Shown: positions 15,957 through 24,631 of the stretch, piece by piece
How positions within the stretch are numbered: the first letter of the stretch is position 1
How the letters are laid out: each line of letters begins with the position of its first letter
NCBI GenBank assembly: GCA_029251865.1
Contig: JAQXCN010000044.1
Coordinates: 1 to 32,041, forward strand
Direction of reading: 5' to 3'
Length of the DNA: 32,041 nucleotides
Source: Crocinitomicaceae bacterium
GTDB lineage: Bacteria; Bacteroidota; Bacteroidia; Flavobacteriales_D; Crocinitomicaceae
Translations under genes and position numbers: made by a program
The notes under the pieces: model-generated
Databases searched by the model: none
Seen by the model: only the letters and a program-made list of their open reading frames with translations
What the model was told of the DNA's origin: nothing

Positions 15957-17738
15957 ATGAGCAATACTATCCAAAAAGGACACCCGGGAGGTTTATACCT
16001 TCTATTTACAGTTGAAATGTGGGAACGTTTTAGCTACTACGGAATGAGAGCAATCTTTATTCTTTATTTAACAAAAGCACTTTTAATGGATACGGAAGCG
16101 GCTGGATCAATTTATGGAATCTACACCTCTCTTGTATATGCGACTCCTTTACTAGGGGGATTTATCGCTGATAGATATTGGGGAAACAGACGCTCTATTC
16201 TTGTCGGCGGAATCCTAATGGCAATTGCTCAGTTTTTGATGTTTTTCAGTGCCTCAGCATATGGAGACCCGAGTTCATCAATTCCAATTATGTATGTTTC
16301 ACTTGGGTTTTTAATTCTAGGAAATGGGTTTTTCAAACCAAATATCTCTAGTATGGTAGGTACCTTATATCCCAAGGGAGATTCAAGGGTTGATTCTGCT
16401 TATACTATTTTCTATATGGGGATTAATGCGGGAGCATTAGTTGCTCCATTGGTATGTGGTGGATTAGGCGATACTGGAAGTGCCGCAGATTTTAAATGGG
16501 GGTTCCTTTGCGCTGGCATTGGTATGGTTGTCGGTACTATTATTATGTTACTCGGTCAAAACAAATATATCGTAGATCCTGAAGGAGAGCCGATCGGAAT
16601 GAAACCTTCTTTTTATAAAGAAAAAAGAGCTTCTGAAGGCAAAACAGAAGAAGAAACGAAAGAGGTATTAACGAAAGTTGAGAAAGATAGAATTTGGGCT
16701 ATTTTCATTATTACAGCATTTGTAATTGCTTTTTGGGCAGCATTTGAACAAGCGGGAGCTTCACTAACAATATTTGCGGATCAGAATACAGATAGAGGTC
16801 TATTTGGATTTACTGTACCGGCATCCTTCTTTCAAAGTATAAATCCGATTTTCATTGTAATGTTCGCTCCTATTTTTAGTGTTTTGTGGTCAACATTGGC
16901 ATCAAGAGGAAAAGAACCATCCTCCCCTATGAAAATGGTTTGGGGACTTGCGCTACTTGCTTTAGGATACGTAGTTATTGCCTTTTCGGTAAAAGACATG
17001 GGCATGGAATCAAAAATATCTATGTTCTTTCTAATAGGTATGTATTTCCTTCACACTTGTGGTGAACTCGCAATTTCGCCTGTAGGATTATCCGTTGTAA
17101 ATAAACTCTCTCCTAGACGATTTGCTTCCATGATGATGGCTGTATTCTTCTTATCATCGGTAGTTGGAAACTTTACAGCAGGTCTTTTCTCAGGAATCAT
17201 ACCTCAACCAGAAGTAAAAGAAATATTATTTGTTGAAGGTACAGGCTACTCAAAAGCTGACATTCAGTTATATACGGCAAATTTATTGACAAAATCGGAC
17301 AACCCTTTGGAGGGATGCTTAACGAAATCCTACAGTAAAACAAATCCAAAGTTTGAAGACTCAAAATTAGCTGCTAGTAAAAAGAGATACGTAACAAAGG
17401 ATGCAACGAATCTAAATGCTATGCTACTTTTTACCGGTACGGACTCTCTAAAGATGTCATTTACCAGCGCTGTGAACACACCGAACGATGTTACGCGCTC
17501 AGAAAATACCGTTGCTGCCTATGCTAAAAGTAATGATGTGATGGTAAGAGATGTTGTCATTAACGGTGAGCATGTTGCGAGTTACATTTTTCACAATTCG
17601 CAGAAGCAACTCTTTGGAATTAAAATTAATACGCTTTATAGCTTCTTTATAATCTTTATAGTGATGGCTGGGGCAACGAGTGTTCTTCTTCTATTACTGC
17701 ATAAAAGATTAGAAAAGCTCATGCATGGCATACGCTAA
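15957..17738 (+). CDS. POT/PTR family proton-coupled peptide transporter with periplasmic insert
   Basis: This 593-residue MFS transporter of the POT family imports di- and tripeptides with protons. Family marks are E-M-W-E-R-F-S-Y-Y-G (about 20-29, the E-x-x-E-R proton motif), G-N-G-F-F-K-P-N-I-S-S (about 121-131), and F-Y-M-G-I-N-A-G-A (about 151-159). I count about 12 membrane helices, with a charged cytoplasmic loop (about 203-243) between helices 6 and 7. A soluble stretch of about 140 residues (about 418-557) sits between helices 11 and 12, on the periplasmic side by topology. Typical bacterial POT proteins lack this. The start at 15957 is set by the conserved N terminus. A terminator follows directly. 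With the nearby subtilisin and M3 peptidase it fits a peptide-using lifestyle. Confidence 0.92.
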   Translation: MSNTIQKGHPGGLYLLFTVEMWERFSYYGMRAIFILYLTKALLMDTEAAGSIYGIYTSLVYATPLLGGFIADRYWGNRRSILVGGILMAIAQFLMFFSASAYGDPSSSIPIMYVSLGFLILGNGFFKPNISSMVGTLYPKGDSRVDSAYTIFYMGINAGALVAPLVCGGLGDTGSAADFKWGFLCAGIGMVVGTIIMLLGQNKYIVDPEGEPIGMKPSFYKEKRASEGKTEEETKEVLTKVEKDRIWAIFIITAFVIAFWAAFEQAGASLTIFADQNTDRGLFGFTVPASFFQSINPIFIVMFAPIFSVLWSTLASRGKEPSSPMKMVWGLALLALGYVVIAFSVKDMGMESKISMFFLIGMYFLHTCGELAISPVGLSVVNKLSPRRFASMMMAVFFLSSVVGNFTAGLFSGIIPQPEVKEILFVEGTGYSKADIQLYTANLLTKSDNPLEGCLTKSYSKTNPKFEDSKLAASKKRYVTKDATNLNAMLLFTGTDSLKMSFTSAVNTPNDVTRSENTVAAYAKSNDVMVRDVVINGEHVASYIFHNSQKQLFGIKINTLYSFFIIFIVMAGATSVLLLLLHKRLEKLMHGIR

Positions 17739-17752
17739 CCAAAAACAAATTG

Positions 17753-17778
17753 AAAGGCTGCCTAGAGCAGCCTTTTTT
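17753..17778 (+). terminator. Terminator after the peptide transporter
   Basis: Perfect 9-bp stem AAAGGCTGC (17753-17761) / GCAGCCTTT (17767-17775) with a CTAGA loop and a six-T run. It shows that the DUF819 gene cannot start as far upstream as 17750. Confidence 0.92.
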
Positions 17779-17806
17779 ATGTCTTATTTTAAACGAAAAC
17801 GGAATC

Positions 17807-19414
17807 ATGAGGAATATTAGCTACCTAATCATCTTAATTATAGTAGGTTTTGGATTTCAATCCTTTAGTCAAACTTCAATTGAAATGTCAAATAAACTGA
17901 ATTCAGATACGGTAACCAAGATAATTGCATTTGAAAAGTTAGAAGGAACGTTCTATGCTTCAGAAGACCCGAACTTAAAAGTAACATTTGAAGAACTTTA
18001 TGACTATCAAATCAACTTTGATGGCAATCCTACCAACCTTATTTCTAATAGAGATATTTTAATTAAAAATCTTGAAAGAGGTGACCACACCATAACATTG
18101 ATCTCCAAGGATAATTTAAAGCAAGTAAGTAAATCATTTAAAGTTAAGGCTTCCAGGCCTTGGTTTTCAAATGATGCGACAGTCTTTGGTCTATTAATGA
18201 TTGTTCTATATTTTGTATTCAGAACAGCAAACAGTCAAAGGAATGTATTTAAGAAATTCTATAAAGTGGTACCTGCCCTTTTACTGTGTTACTTCATTCC
18301 AGCAGGTCTTAACTCATTCGGTGTTATCTCTTCTGAAGAATCCAACCTCTATTTTATTGCGTCTAGATACCTGCTCCCGGCTAGTTTGATCTTGTTATGC
18401 TTAAGTATTGATATACCTGCGATTAAACGATTAGGCTCAAAGGCGATTATAATGTTTTTCGCTGCGACTATTGGTATTGTTGTAGGAGGCCCATTGGCGC
18501 TATACGTTGTGTCATTGTTCGCGCCAGAGGTGCTTAATGACGAGATCTGGAGAGGCTTATCTACGGTGGCTGGATCTTGGATTGGAGGTGGTGCGAATCA
18601 GACGGCAATGAAAGAAATATATGGTGCAAGTGACCAAATGTTTTCAGCCATGATTGTTGTAGATGTTTTCGTAGCAAACTTATTTATGTCTGTTCTTCTT
18701 TTAGGGACAGGCTATAATAAAAAGTTAAATAAATTTTTCAAAGCCGATGATTCGGCGATAGAAAGTTTAAAAACGAAAATGGAAAAATTCCAACTCAGCG
18801 TATCTAAAGTAGCCACATTTAATGACCTCATTTATATGCTCGGTATCACGTTCTTCTGTGTTGGGGTTGCGCATCTTGGCGCCGATTATATCGGGCCTTG
18901 GATAACTGAAATTTTAAATAACATGGAAAATAAAACAGCTGCACAGTTGATGGTATCATTTGGAAATGGTTTTTTCTGGCTTGTTGTGCTCTCTACAATT
19001 TTTGGCGTTGGACTTTCGTTCACAAAATACAGAAACTTCGAAGGCGTAGGCGCCTCTAAAATGGGCAGCTTATTCCTTTATGTTTTAGTCGCAACCATAG
19101 GAATGAAAATGGATATCATGGAACTTATTGCTAATTGGGGCGTTTTTAAATTTCTACTCTCGATTGGTTTAATCTGGATAATGGTTCACGCCCTTTTTTT
19201 GTTTGTCGTCGCAAAAATAATCAAAGCCCCCTTCTTCTATGTTGCCGTTGGTAGCCAAGCAAATGTTGGAGGCGCAGCGTCTGCTCCAATCGTAGCGAGT
19301 GCATTCAGTCCGTCTCTTGCACCTGTTGGTGTTTTATTAGCCGTCTTGGGATATGCCGTTGGTACATTTGGAGCGATTTTATGTACACTAATGATGCAGG
19401 CGCTTTCGTCTTAA
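17807..19414 (+). CDS. DUF819 family membrane protein with N-terminal periplasmic domain
   Basis: This 535-residue polytopic membrane protein belongs to DUF819 (YjcL-like), a family without a settled function. The core runs from about residue 125 to the end. Recognisable pieces are G-S-W-I-G-G-G-A-N-Q-T-A (a conserved glycine-rich stretch) and, near the C terminus, V-G-S-Q-A-N-V-G-G-A-A-S-A-P-I-V-A. I place the start at ATG 17807: a TTG further upstream falls inside the terminator of the preceding gene. Residues 1-22 form a signal peptide (F-Q-S-F-S-Q). About 100 residues then form a beta-rich domain (about 30-117) ending in S-K-S-F-K-V-K-A-S-R-P-W-F, reminiscent of Ig-like sensor domains, before the first membrane helix. 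This fusion is unusual. Transport is a guess from topology. Confidence 0.87.
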   Translation: MRNISYLIILIIVGFGFQSFSQTSIEMSNKLNSDTVTKIIAFEKLEGTFYASEDPNLKVTFEELYDYQINFDGNPTNLISNRDILIKNLERGDHTITLISKDNLKQVSKSFKVKASRPWFSNDATVFGLLMIVLYFVFRTANSQRNVFKKFYKVVPALLLCYFIPAGLNSFGVISSEESNLYFIASRYLLPASLILLCLSIDIPAIKRLGSKAIIMFFAATIGIVVGGPLALYVVSLFAPEVLNDEIWRGLSTVAGSWIGGGANQTAMKEIYGASDQMFSAMIVVDVFVANLFMSVLLLGTGYNKKLNKFFKADDSAIESLKTKMEKFQLSVSKVATFNDLIYMLGITFFCVGVAHLGADYIGPWITEILNNMENKTAAQLMVSFGNGFFWLVVLSTIFGVGLSFTKYRNFEGVGASKMGSLFLYVLVATIGMKMDIMELIANWGVFKFLLSIGLIWIMVHALFLFVVAKIIKAPFFYVAVGSQANVGGAASAPIVASAFSPSLAPVGVLLAVLGYAVGTFGAILCTLMMQALSS

Positions 19415-19429
19415 ATCGAGGATTATATA

Positions 19430-20005
19430 TTAATTAAAAGTGCCTATTCTTTTGGTTACTAACGCTTCCACTTTTTGACAGAATTGTAAAGGTCGAAAGG
19501 TACGCCAATCAAGTTCTTCCATTTCTCCACCCATTACAAAGTAATGGTCAAGGTTTGCATTAATAAACTCCTTGACTACATGCTCATGAAAATTCACCAT
19601 TGCAATCCAACCATCTTCAACATCATCGAACCATTCATCGTAATAACATTCATCTGAGGAATGAAAATTCAATACATTTTCGCCTATCAGAATAAACTTA
19701 TCGATACCATGATACATTATGTGTTCGATCACATCTCTTTTGAACAGCATAATATCATTCTCAATAGCATCATTCCATTCGCCAATGAGCTCAATCACAG
19801 CATGCCCCAGGTCATAGTCAACAAATAAAATTTTTGCGAATAACGTCGGAGAACCAAAAGAATCCCATTGTGGATGGATCACAAAATTGTAAACACGGTT
19901 AGAATATTCAAATTCACTGTAAATACGCTCATAAAATGGAGAAGACGTATCTTCAGAAGCGATGTAATATCCTCTCCAATTGTAATGGGGTTCAATGAAA
20001 TGCAT
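19430..20005 (-). CDS. Conserved-looking hypothetical protein, acidic and aromatic-rich
   Basis: I do not recognise this 191-residue protein. It has no signal peptide or membrane segment, so it should be cytoplasmic. It is rich in Tyr, Phe, Trp, Asp and Glu, with stretches such as W-R-G-Y-Y-I-A-S-E-D near the N terminus, a central I-D-K-F-I-L-I-G-E-N-V-L-N-F-H-S-S-D-E-C, and a C-terminal L-D-W-R-T-F-R-P-L-Q. Codon use and density of coding signal look like neighbouring genes, and the frame is open without competition, so it is a real gene. The ATG at 20005 is preferred over a TTG two codons upstream. It is convergent with the DUF819 gene (15-bp gap, no visible terminator) and divergent from the lipoprotein gene. 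Confidence 0.78.
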   Translation of the reverse strand: MHFIEPHYNWRGYYIASEDTSSPFYERIYSEFEYSNRVYNFVIHPQWDSFGSPTLFAKILFVDYDLGHAVIELIGEWNDAIENDIMLFKRDVIEHIMYHGIDKFILIGENVLNFHSSDECYYDEWFDDVEDGWIAMVNFHEHVVKEFINANLDHYFVMGGEMEELDWRTFRPLQFCQKVEALVTKRIGTFN

Positions 20006-20041
20006 ATTCAAATTTAGTTAAGTGCATTGATATATTCTTAT

Positions 20042-20049
20042 TAATTTTG
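20042..20049 (+). promoter_or_regulatory. -7 element of the DUF4836-trmB transcript
   Basis: TAATTTTG matches TAnnTTTG, 24 bases before the lipoprotein ATG at 20074. The expected leader is about 19 nt. No well-spaced -33 TTG is visible. Confidence 0.45.
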
Positions 20050-20073
20050 AGGAACTTTAAAACCATGTAATTC

Positions 20074-21546
20074 ATGCGCATTTTCATATCCTGTATCCTA
20101 GTTGTTTTATTTCTTTCTTCATGCTCAAATGAAGAAGAAACTACAAAAAACAACATCTCAAGTGCGGATTGGGTTCAAAAAGGAACGAAGTTTTGTTCAA
20201 ACTCAAATGATGTCATAGCATTTGGCGCAATCAACCTTGAACAACTTTTGTCTAAAGGAATCTATAAATCTGAGTTGGGTCAATCTGGATTACTCCCAAT
20301 TAGTATGATTGATGATTACAAAAAGGTTCTATTTACAGAATTGCCTTTTTATTACACCGTTTACGCGAAACCCGAACTAACAAAATTACCTCGCATTACC
20401 ATACTCGCCAGACACAAGAATAGAGAGCGCCTAATAAAAACACTAAAAAAAGACCTTTCAATAAATAAAAGAAGTACTGCAGGTGCTCTTGAAATATTAT
20501 TTTTTGACCGCTTTACAATAGGCATTGGGCCTAGTGACTTAGTATTAATGATACATGATCGAATATCAGAAAAGGAAATCATTGATTCGATAGAAAAATC
20601 ATTCGAGGCTCTTGAAAGTAAACCAGAAAACGAGAAAACGAGAGAAATACTTGAAGAATCAAAAGACTTAAGTCTTGCGGTGAATATTGGAAATATTCAA
20701 GATATGGCAATGCAAACTTTACTCAAAACTGATACTTCATCTCAAGTTTTTGATTCTAAAATAGCAATTCATTTAAGTTTTAAAGATGGTAAAATTGAAC
20801 TTGAAAATAAAAACTATCTCAGTGATGAGATTTTGGCTTGGGGTATACTAGAAGAAAACAGTAAAGTAATGTTGTCTAAACTAGGTGCTGGAACTCCTGC
20901 GGCAGCTTTTCTTGCCAACATAAATGTTTCAGCGTTGGAAGACTTAAAAGAAAAATACTTAGAAAATGGAATTGCCAATACACTCCAAGATTCAGGTTTA
21001 GATCAGAGTCTTTTGGATCTAATCCCTAATGAACTTGCCGTAATTGAGGCACTTTTGGCAAAAGATGGTGTTCAAAGCTATACCAACGGAAAAATGGCTT
21101 TGGCTGCTTATTCATCTGATAAGATCCATACGGAGTATAGTGCGTTTCTCGGTATTGGCGCTAACCTTGCACCTTTGCTTAAAACGGAACTAGAGCCATT
21201 AACTGGCCTATTTGGTGAAGTCACTTTGACAGATTCATCATTAGCGATATACACATCGTCAAATAATGGTGCTCAAGATCAATCATCATTACTGAGGTTA
21301 TCCCCTGATTTAAACGAACTTGGATCGGCACCACTTTCAGGGTTTATTGATTTTGACCTTATACCTTTGGAAGAATCTCTGATCAAGGAATCAAAACCCA
21401 TTGTTGCACTTTTTTCGAAAGGTATTCTCAACGTGAATACAACAGGTTCATCAATCATAGTAACGATGCATGATACTAAAACGAATGCACTCACACAAAT
21501 CTGTAATACAATACCCGGTATCATTATCGGATCAATCTTTCAATAA
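20074..21546 (+). CDS. Lipoprotein, DUF4836-like
   Basis: This 490-residue protein starts with a lipoprotein signal peptide (lipobox L-S-S-C, lipidated Cys17) followed by acidic residues, which in Bacteroidota often directs a lipoprotein to the outer surface. The rest is soluble. The overall length, the position of the repeated beta/alpha units (an opening with D-V-I-A-F-G-A-I-N-L near 46-55, and a similar stretch at about 275-300) and the closing part resemble DUF4836, a family of unknown function common in the phylum. That assignment is from memory of the pattern and is moderately certain. trmB begins two bases after its stop codon, so the two genes share a transcript, although no functional connection is evident. 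Confidence 0.72.
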   Translation: MRIFISCILVVLFLSSCSNEEETTKNNISSADWVQKGTKFCSNSNDVIAFGAINLEQLLSKGIYKSELGQSGLLPISMIDDYKKVLFTELPFYYTVYAKPELTKLPRITILARHKNRERLIKTLKKDLSINKRSTAGALEILFFDRFTIGIGPSDLVLMIHDRISEKEIIDSIEKSFEALESKPENEKTREILEESKDLSLAVNIGNIQDMAMQTLLKTDTSSQVFDSKIAIHLSFKDGKIELENKNYLSDEILAWGILEENSKVMLSKLGAGTPAAAFLANINVSALEDLKEKYLENGIANTLQDSGLDQSLLDLIPNELAVIEALLAKDGVQSYTNGKMALAAYSSDKIHTEYSAFLGIGANLAPLLKTELEPLTGLFGEVTLTDSSLAIYTSSNNGAQDQSSLLRLSPDLNELGSAPLSGFIDFDLIPLEESLIKESKPIVALFSKGILNVNTTGSSIIVTMHDTKTNALTQICNTIPGIIIGSIFQ

Positions 21547-21548
21547 TA

Positions 21549-22214
21549 ATGGGCAAAGATAAATTATGGCGATTTTCTGAAATTAAAAGGTTCCCAAATG
21601 TAACGGAAGCACCATTTTCAGAGCCGTTCCCTCAAAAAGGGAAATGGAAGCAAGAAATCTTTAAAAATGATAAACCTATTGTCTTAGAGCTAGGATGTGG
21701 GAAAGGTGAATATGCCGTAGGGCTGGGTAAAATGTATCCAGAAAAAAACTTCCTAGGTATTGACATTAAAGGAAACAGAATGTATATCGGTGCAAAAGAA
21801 GCGTTAGAACTGGGAATGGATAATGTGCAATTTCTAAGAACGAGAATAGACTTTATCGAAAACTTTTTTGCCGAAGGTGAAATTGATGAGATATGGCTCA
21901 CTTTCTCTGATCCCCAACCCAAAAAACCACGAAAGAGACTTACCTCTCCCCTTTTCATAGGACGATATCGATCCTTTTTAAAGAAAAATGGATTAGTCCG
22001 TGTGAAAACTGATAGTGATGTTTTGTTCGAATACACAGAGGAACAAATTCAAAGTGAAGGATATAAGTGTCATGAGCTGACCTGGGACCTGTATGGTGCA
22101 TTTCAAAATAAGCTGTCAGACAAGGAAAAAGAGATTTTTAAAATAAAAACCCATTACGAGGAATTATTCGCAAGTAAAGGTTCAGTAATTAAATATTGCT
22201 GTTTTGAAATCTAG
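21549..22214 (+). CDS. trmB: tRNA (guanine-N7-)-methyltransferase
   Basis: This 221-residue SAM-dependent enzyme forms m7G46 in the variable loop of tRNAs. The SAM-binding motif I, L-E-L-G-C-G-K-G-E-Y, lies at 46-55; motif II contains G-I-D-I-K-G-N-R (70-77); and the family signature T-F-S-D-P-Q-P-K-K-P-R-K-R (118-130) corresponds to F-P-D-P-W-P-K-K-R-H. V-K-T-D near 156 is the next conserved piece. The length is typical. It follows the DUF4836 gene with a two-base gap. Its TAG stop is immediately adjacent to the convergent gatC stop (no bases between). Confidence 0.95.
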   Translation: MGKDKLWRFSEIKRFPNVTEAPFSEPFPQKGKWKQEIFKNDKPIVLELGCGKGEYAVGLGKMYPEKNFLGIDIKGNRMYIGAKEALELGMDNVQFLRTRIDFIENFFAEGEIDEIWLTFSDPQPKKPRKRLTSPLFIGRYRSFLKKNGLVRVKTDSDVLFEYTEEQIQSEGYKCHELTWDLYGAFQNKLSDKEKEIFKIKTHYEELFASKGSVIKYCCFEI

Positions 22215-22505
22215 TTACTTATCCAGGACTTTGGGGATTCTAAAGTAATCTGAATCTTTCTTAGGCGCATTCAATAGTGCGTCCTCCTTTGTTAAAGTTT
22301 GATTGACTGTATCCTCACGTAAGACATTTAATTCTTCATTCATAAAAATTAATGGCTCGACATTTTCAGTATCAACTTCAGAGAGTTTATCCATAAAACC
22401 AATGATTTTCTCCATATCACCTTTAATCGCCTCAAGCTCGTCTCCTTTAAAATCAAGTCTCGCAAGATGCGCGATATGGCTTACAGTGTCGTCAGTTATT
22501 TTCAC
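22215..22505 (-). CDS. gatC: Asp/Glu-tRNA amidotransferase subunit C
   Basis: This 96-residue subunit stabilises the GatCAB complex, which converts Glu-tRNA(Gln) (and/or Asp-tRNA(Asn)) to the amide form. The family pattern is clear: V-S-H-I-A-H-L-A-R-L (about 8-17), E-K-I-I-G-F-M-D-K-L (about 32-41), V-D-T-E-N-V-E-P (about 44-51), and L-R-E-D (about 62-65), ending with D-Y-F-R-I-P-K-V-L. gatA and gatB are not in the window, so the subunit genes are split. It lies 9 bp after plsC on the same strand. It is convergent with trmB. Confidence 0.94.
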   Translation of the reverse strand: MKITDDTVSHIAHLARLDFKGDELEAIKGDMEKIIGFMDKLSEVDTENVEPLIFMNEELNVLREDTVNQTLTKEDALLNAPKKDSDYFRIPKVLDK

Positions 22506-22514
22506 GTTGTAAAG

Positions 22515-23291
22515 TTAAGCATTTACACGAGTTGAATACAAGTGTGGGTATTCCTTTTTTAATGGCGCTTCGACCCGACTAAAACAAAGCTCATTAAGTT
22601 CAGTAAATGACATGGAAGCCACAACTTCTTTGGATATGTACTTGCCGATATAAAATCGAGCTATACCAGGGCGCGCTGGTCCAAAAATCATTGTAGGATC
22701 AGAAAAAAGTAAATGATTGGTGGTAAATGTAATAGGAACAATCGGTACCCCTGCCTCTTTTGCTATTTTAAACGTTCCGTTTTTAAATGACACCATTTTC
22801 GGAATATCTGCCTCTGGAATTGTACCTTCAGGGAAAATCACCAAAGACCATCCATCCTTTAAAGCATCTACGGCTAACTGAAACGCAACACCTACTTTTT
22901 TGCGGTCATTTCTAAATACAGGTATATTCAAGTTTTTGAAATAAGTCCTTATAATTGGATAGGTTAATATTTCACTTTTTCCTAAAAACACAAATGGATG
23001 CTTGGGCAGTATGGAATACATAAAAAATATATCTAAATAGGAAGTGTGATTCGCCGCAATTATATAAGGCCCTTCTGGAAGTTCTTCGCGCTCAACACAA
23101 CGCACAACATAGAAACAAAAAATCCGCATCAACCAACTCCAAACCATAAAAAGCTTAAAGCTGAATTTATTCCATGATTTCTTGAGCAGAACAATTCGAA
23201 AAAAGGGATACAATAAAATTGCAAACACTGAAAACACCAAAAAGATGTATATCTTCCATAGATTACCAAATAAACCTTGTAAAATCCTCAT
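22515..23291 (-). CDS. plsC: 1-acyl-sn-glycerol-3-phosphate acyltransferase
   Basis: This 258-residue membrane-associated acyltransferase makes phosphatidic acid from lysophosphatidic acid. An N-terminal hydrophobic segment (about 10-30) is followed by the catalytic N-H-T-S-Y-L-D (H-x4-D, motif I), F-R-N-D-R-K (motif II region), F-P-E-G-T (motif III) and V-P-I-V-P-I-T (motif IV). I use the ATG at 23291; a 22-residue upstream extension to 23357 is low-complexity, Phe-rich and would nearly fill the control region shared with trpS. It is divergent from trpS over 69 bp and is followed by gatC at 9 bp, probably as an operon. Substrate preference is inferred from the family. Confidence 0.92.
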   Translation of the reverse strand: MRILQGLFGNLWKIYIFLVFSVFAILLYPFFRIVLLKKSWNKFSFKLFMVWSWLMRIFCFYVVRCVEREELPEGPYIIAANHTSYLDIFFMYSILPKHPFVFLGKSEILTYPIIRTYFKNLNIPVFRNDRKKVGVAFQLAVDALKDGWSLVIFPEGTIPEADIPKMVSFKNGTFKIAKEAGVPIVPITFTTNHLLFSDPTMIFGPARPGIARFYIGKYISKEVVASMSFTELNELCFSRVEAPLKKEYPHLYSTRVNA

Positions 23292-23360
23292 TTGAAAGAA
23301 AATTAAGAAAAAGAATTGGAAATCAAAGGAAATATATTTTCTACTTTTACAATACAACTT

Positions 23361-24335
23361 ATGGCAAGAATTTTAACGGGTATTCAAAGCACAGGAACAA
23401 CACATCTAGGAAATCTTTTAGGTGCAATTATACCGGCAGTGCATTTATCGAGAGAAAGCGAAAATGAATCCTTTCTTTTCATTGCTGACCTGCATGCCCT
23501 CACCCAAGTAAAAGATTCGGAATTATTAAAAGAAAATACCTACAAAACAGCAGCAGCATGGCTCGCATGCGGTTTGGACCCTGAAAAAACAGTGTTTTAT
23601 CGCCAAAGTGACATCCCTGAAGTTACAGAACTGATGTGGCATTTATTATGTTTTTACCCTTATAAAAGACTTACTTTAGCTCACTCATTTAAAGATAAAG
23701 CTGACCGACTTGATGATGTAAATGGAGGTTTATTCACCTATCCTATGCTGATGGCTGCGGATATTCTTTTGTACGATGCAGAAGTTGTACCTGTAGGTAA
23801 AGATCAAAAGCAGCATATTGAAATGACGCGTGACGTCGCTACAAAATTCAATATTAAGCATGGTGAGACTTTTGTTATCCCTGAGGATTCAATTGCTGAA
23901 GACACGCAACTTATTCCTGGAACTGATGGACACAAAATGAGTAAGTCAAGAAATAATCTTATCGACATTTTCCTTCCAGATAAAAAATTAAGAAAACAAA
24001 TAATGTCTATCGTTTCGAACAGCGAAGCACTTGAAGATCCAAAAGACCCAGATTGCTGTAATATATTTGCATTATTTTCTATTCTTGCTTCACCCGAAGC
24101 TATTTCAGAAATGAGAGACAATTACGAAAAAGGTGGCTATGGTTATGGACATGCGAAGCAAGCCTTGTTTGAACTAATACTTTCAAAATTCGAAAGGGAA
24201 AGAGCCCTATTTAGGCATCTTATGGAAAATAAAAATGAGATTGATCACGCATTGGAGATAGGAGCTGGTAAAGCGAAAAAGATAGCTCAAAAAGTCATTC
24301 AAAAGGTCAGGGTAAAATCTGGAACTGCGCGTTAA
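23361..24335 (+). CDS. trpS: Tryptophanyl-tRNA synthetase
   Basis: This 325-residue class I enzyme charges tRNA(Trp). The HIGH-type motif T-H-L-G-N is at 14-18 and K-M-S-K-S at 192-196. G-I-Q-S-T-G (7-12) and V-P-V-G-K-D-Q-K-Q-H-I-E complete the set. The ATG at 23361 gives the usual short start M-A-R-I-L-T-G; an in-frame extension to 23316 would be an atypical leader. A near match to the -7 element, TACTTTTA (23342-23349), precedes it. Its stop codon overlaps that of the convergent TIGR03643 gene by four bases. Confidence 0.96.
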   Translation: MARILTGIQSTGTTHLGNLLGAIIPAVHLSRESENESFLFIADLHALTQVKDSELLKENTYKTAAAWLACGLDPEKTVFYRQSDIPEVTELMWHLLCFYPYKRLTLAHSFKDKADRLDDVNGGLFTYPMLMAADILLYDAEVVPVGKDQKQHIEMTRDVATKFNIKHGETFVIPEDSIAEDTQLIPGTDGHKMSKSRNNLIDIFLPDKKLRKQIMSIVSNSEALEDPKDPDCCNIFALFSILASPEAISEMRDNYEKGGYGYGHAKQALFELILSKFERERALFRHLMENKNEIDHALEIGAGKAKKIAQKVIQKVRVKSGTAR

Positions 24336-24592
24336 GTCACTTTATTATTGCTAATACCGCGCTGTCTAGAACACCGGTGTCTTCCCACCGTAAAAACACG
24401 TTTCGCTTGATGTTTGGTTCCTCTTCCCTGAACTCTTTTCCTCCAACGCTTCCAGCTGCTTTGTTTAAGATGCGTTCGCATTAGAACAATTACCTCTTTT
24501 TCAGATAAGCCAAACTGAAATGCAATGGCATCGAACGGGGTTCTGTCCTCCCAAGCCATTTCAATTACACGATCAACGTCCTCAATTTGCAT
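24332..24592 (-). CDS. TIGR03643/DUF2805 family small protein
   Basis: This 86-residue basic protein matches the TIGR03643 (DUF2805) family: [18 protein letters not shown] at 3-20, then [13 protein letters not shown] (27-39), and S-W-K-R-W-R-K-R-V (about 46-54). The D-R-T-P-F...F-G-L-S-E-x-E-V part looks like a helix-turn-helix, so nucleic-acid binding is possible but untested. The family function is unknown. As I recall, it is often found near photolyase/cryptochrome genes in marine bacteria; none is in this window. The gene lies back to back with the DUF2256 gene and overlaps the trpS stop. Confidence 0.85.
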   Translation of the reverse strand: MQIEDVDRVIEMAWEDRTPFDAIAFQFGLSEKEVIVLMRTHLKQSSWKRWRKRVQGRGTKHQAKRVFTVGRHRCSRQRGISNNKVT

Positions 24593-24631
24593 AATGTTAA
24601 AACATTTAAATCGATAAAATGTTTAGGCTTT

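Noticed and set aside
17750-17806. A longer N terminus for the DUF819 protein from TTG 17750
   Set aside because: The extension lies across a perfect hairpin terminator of the preceding gene and would precede a good signal peptide that starts at ATG 17807.
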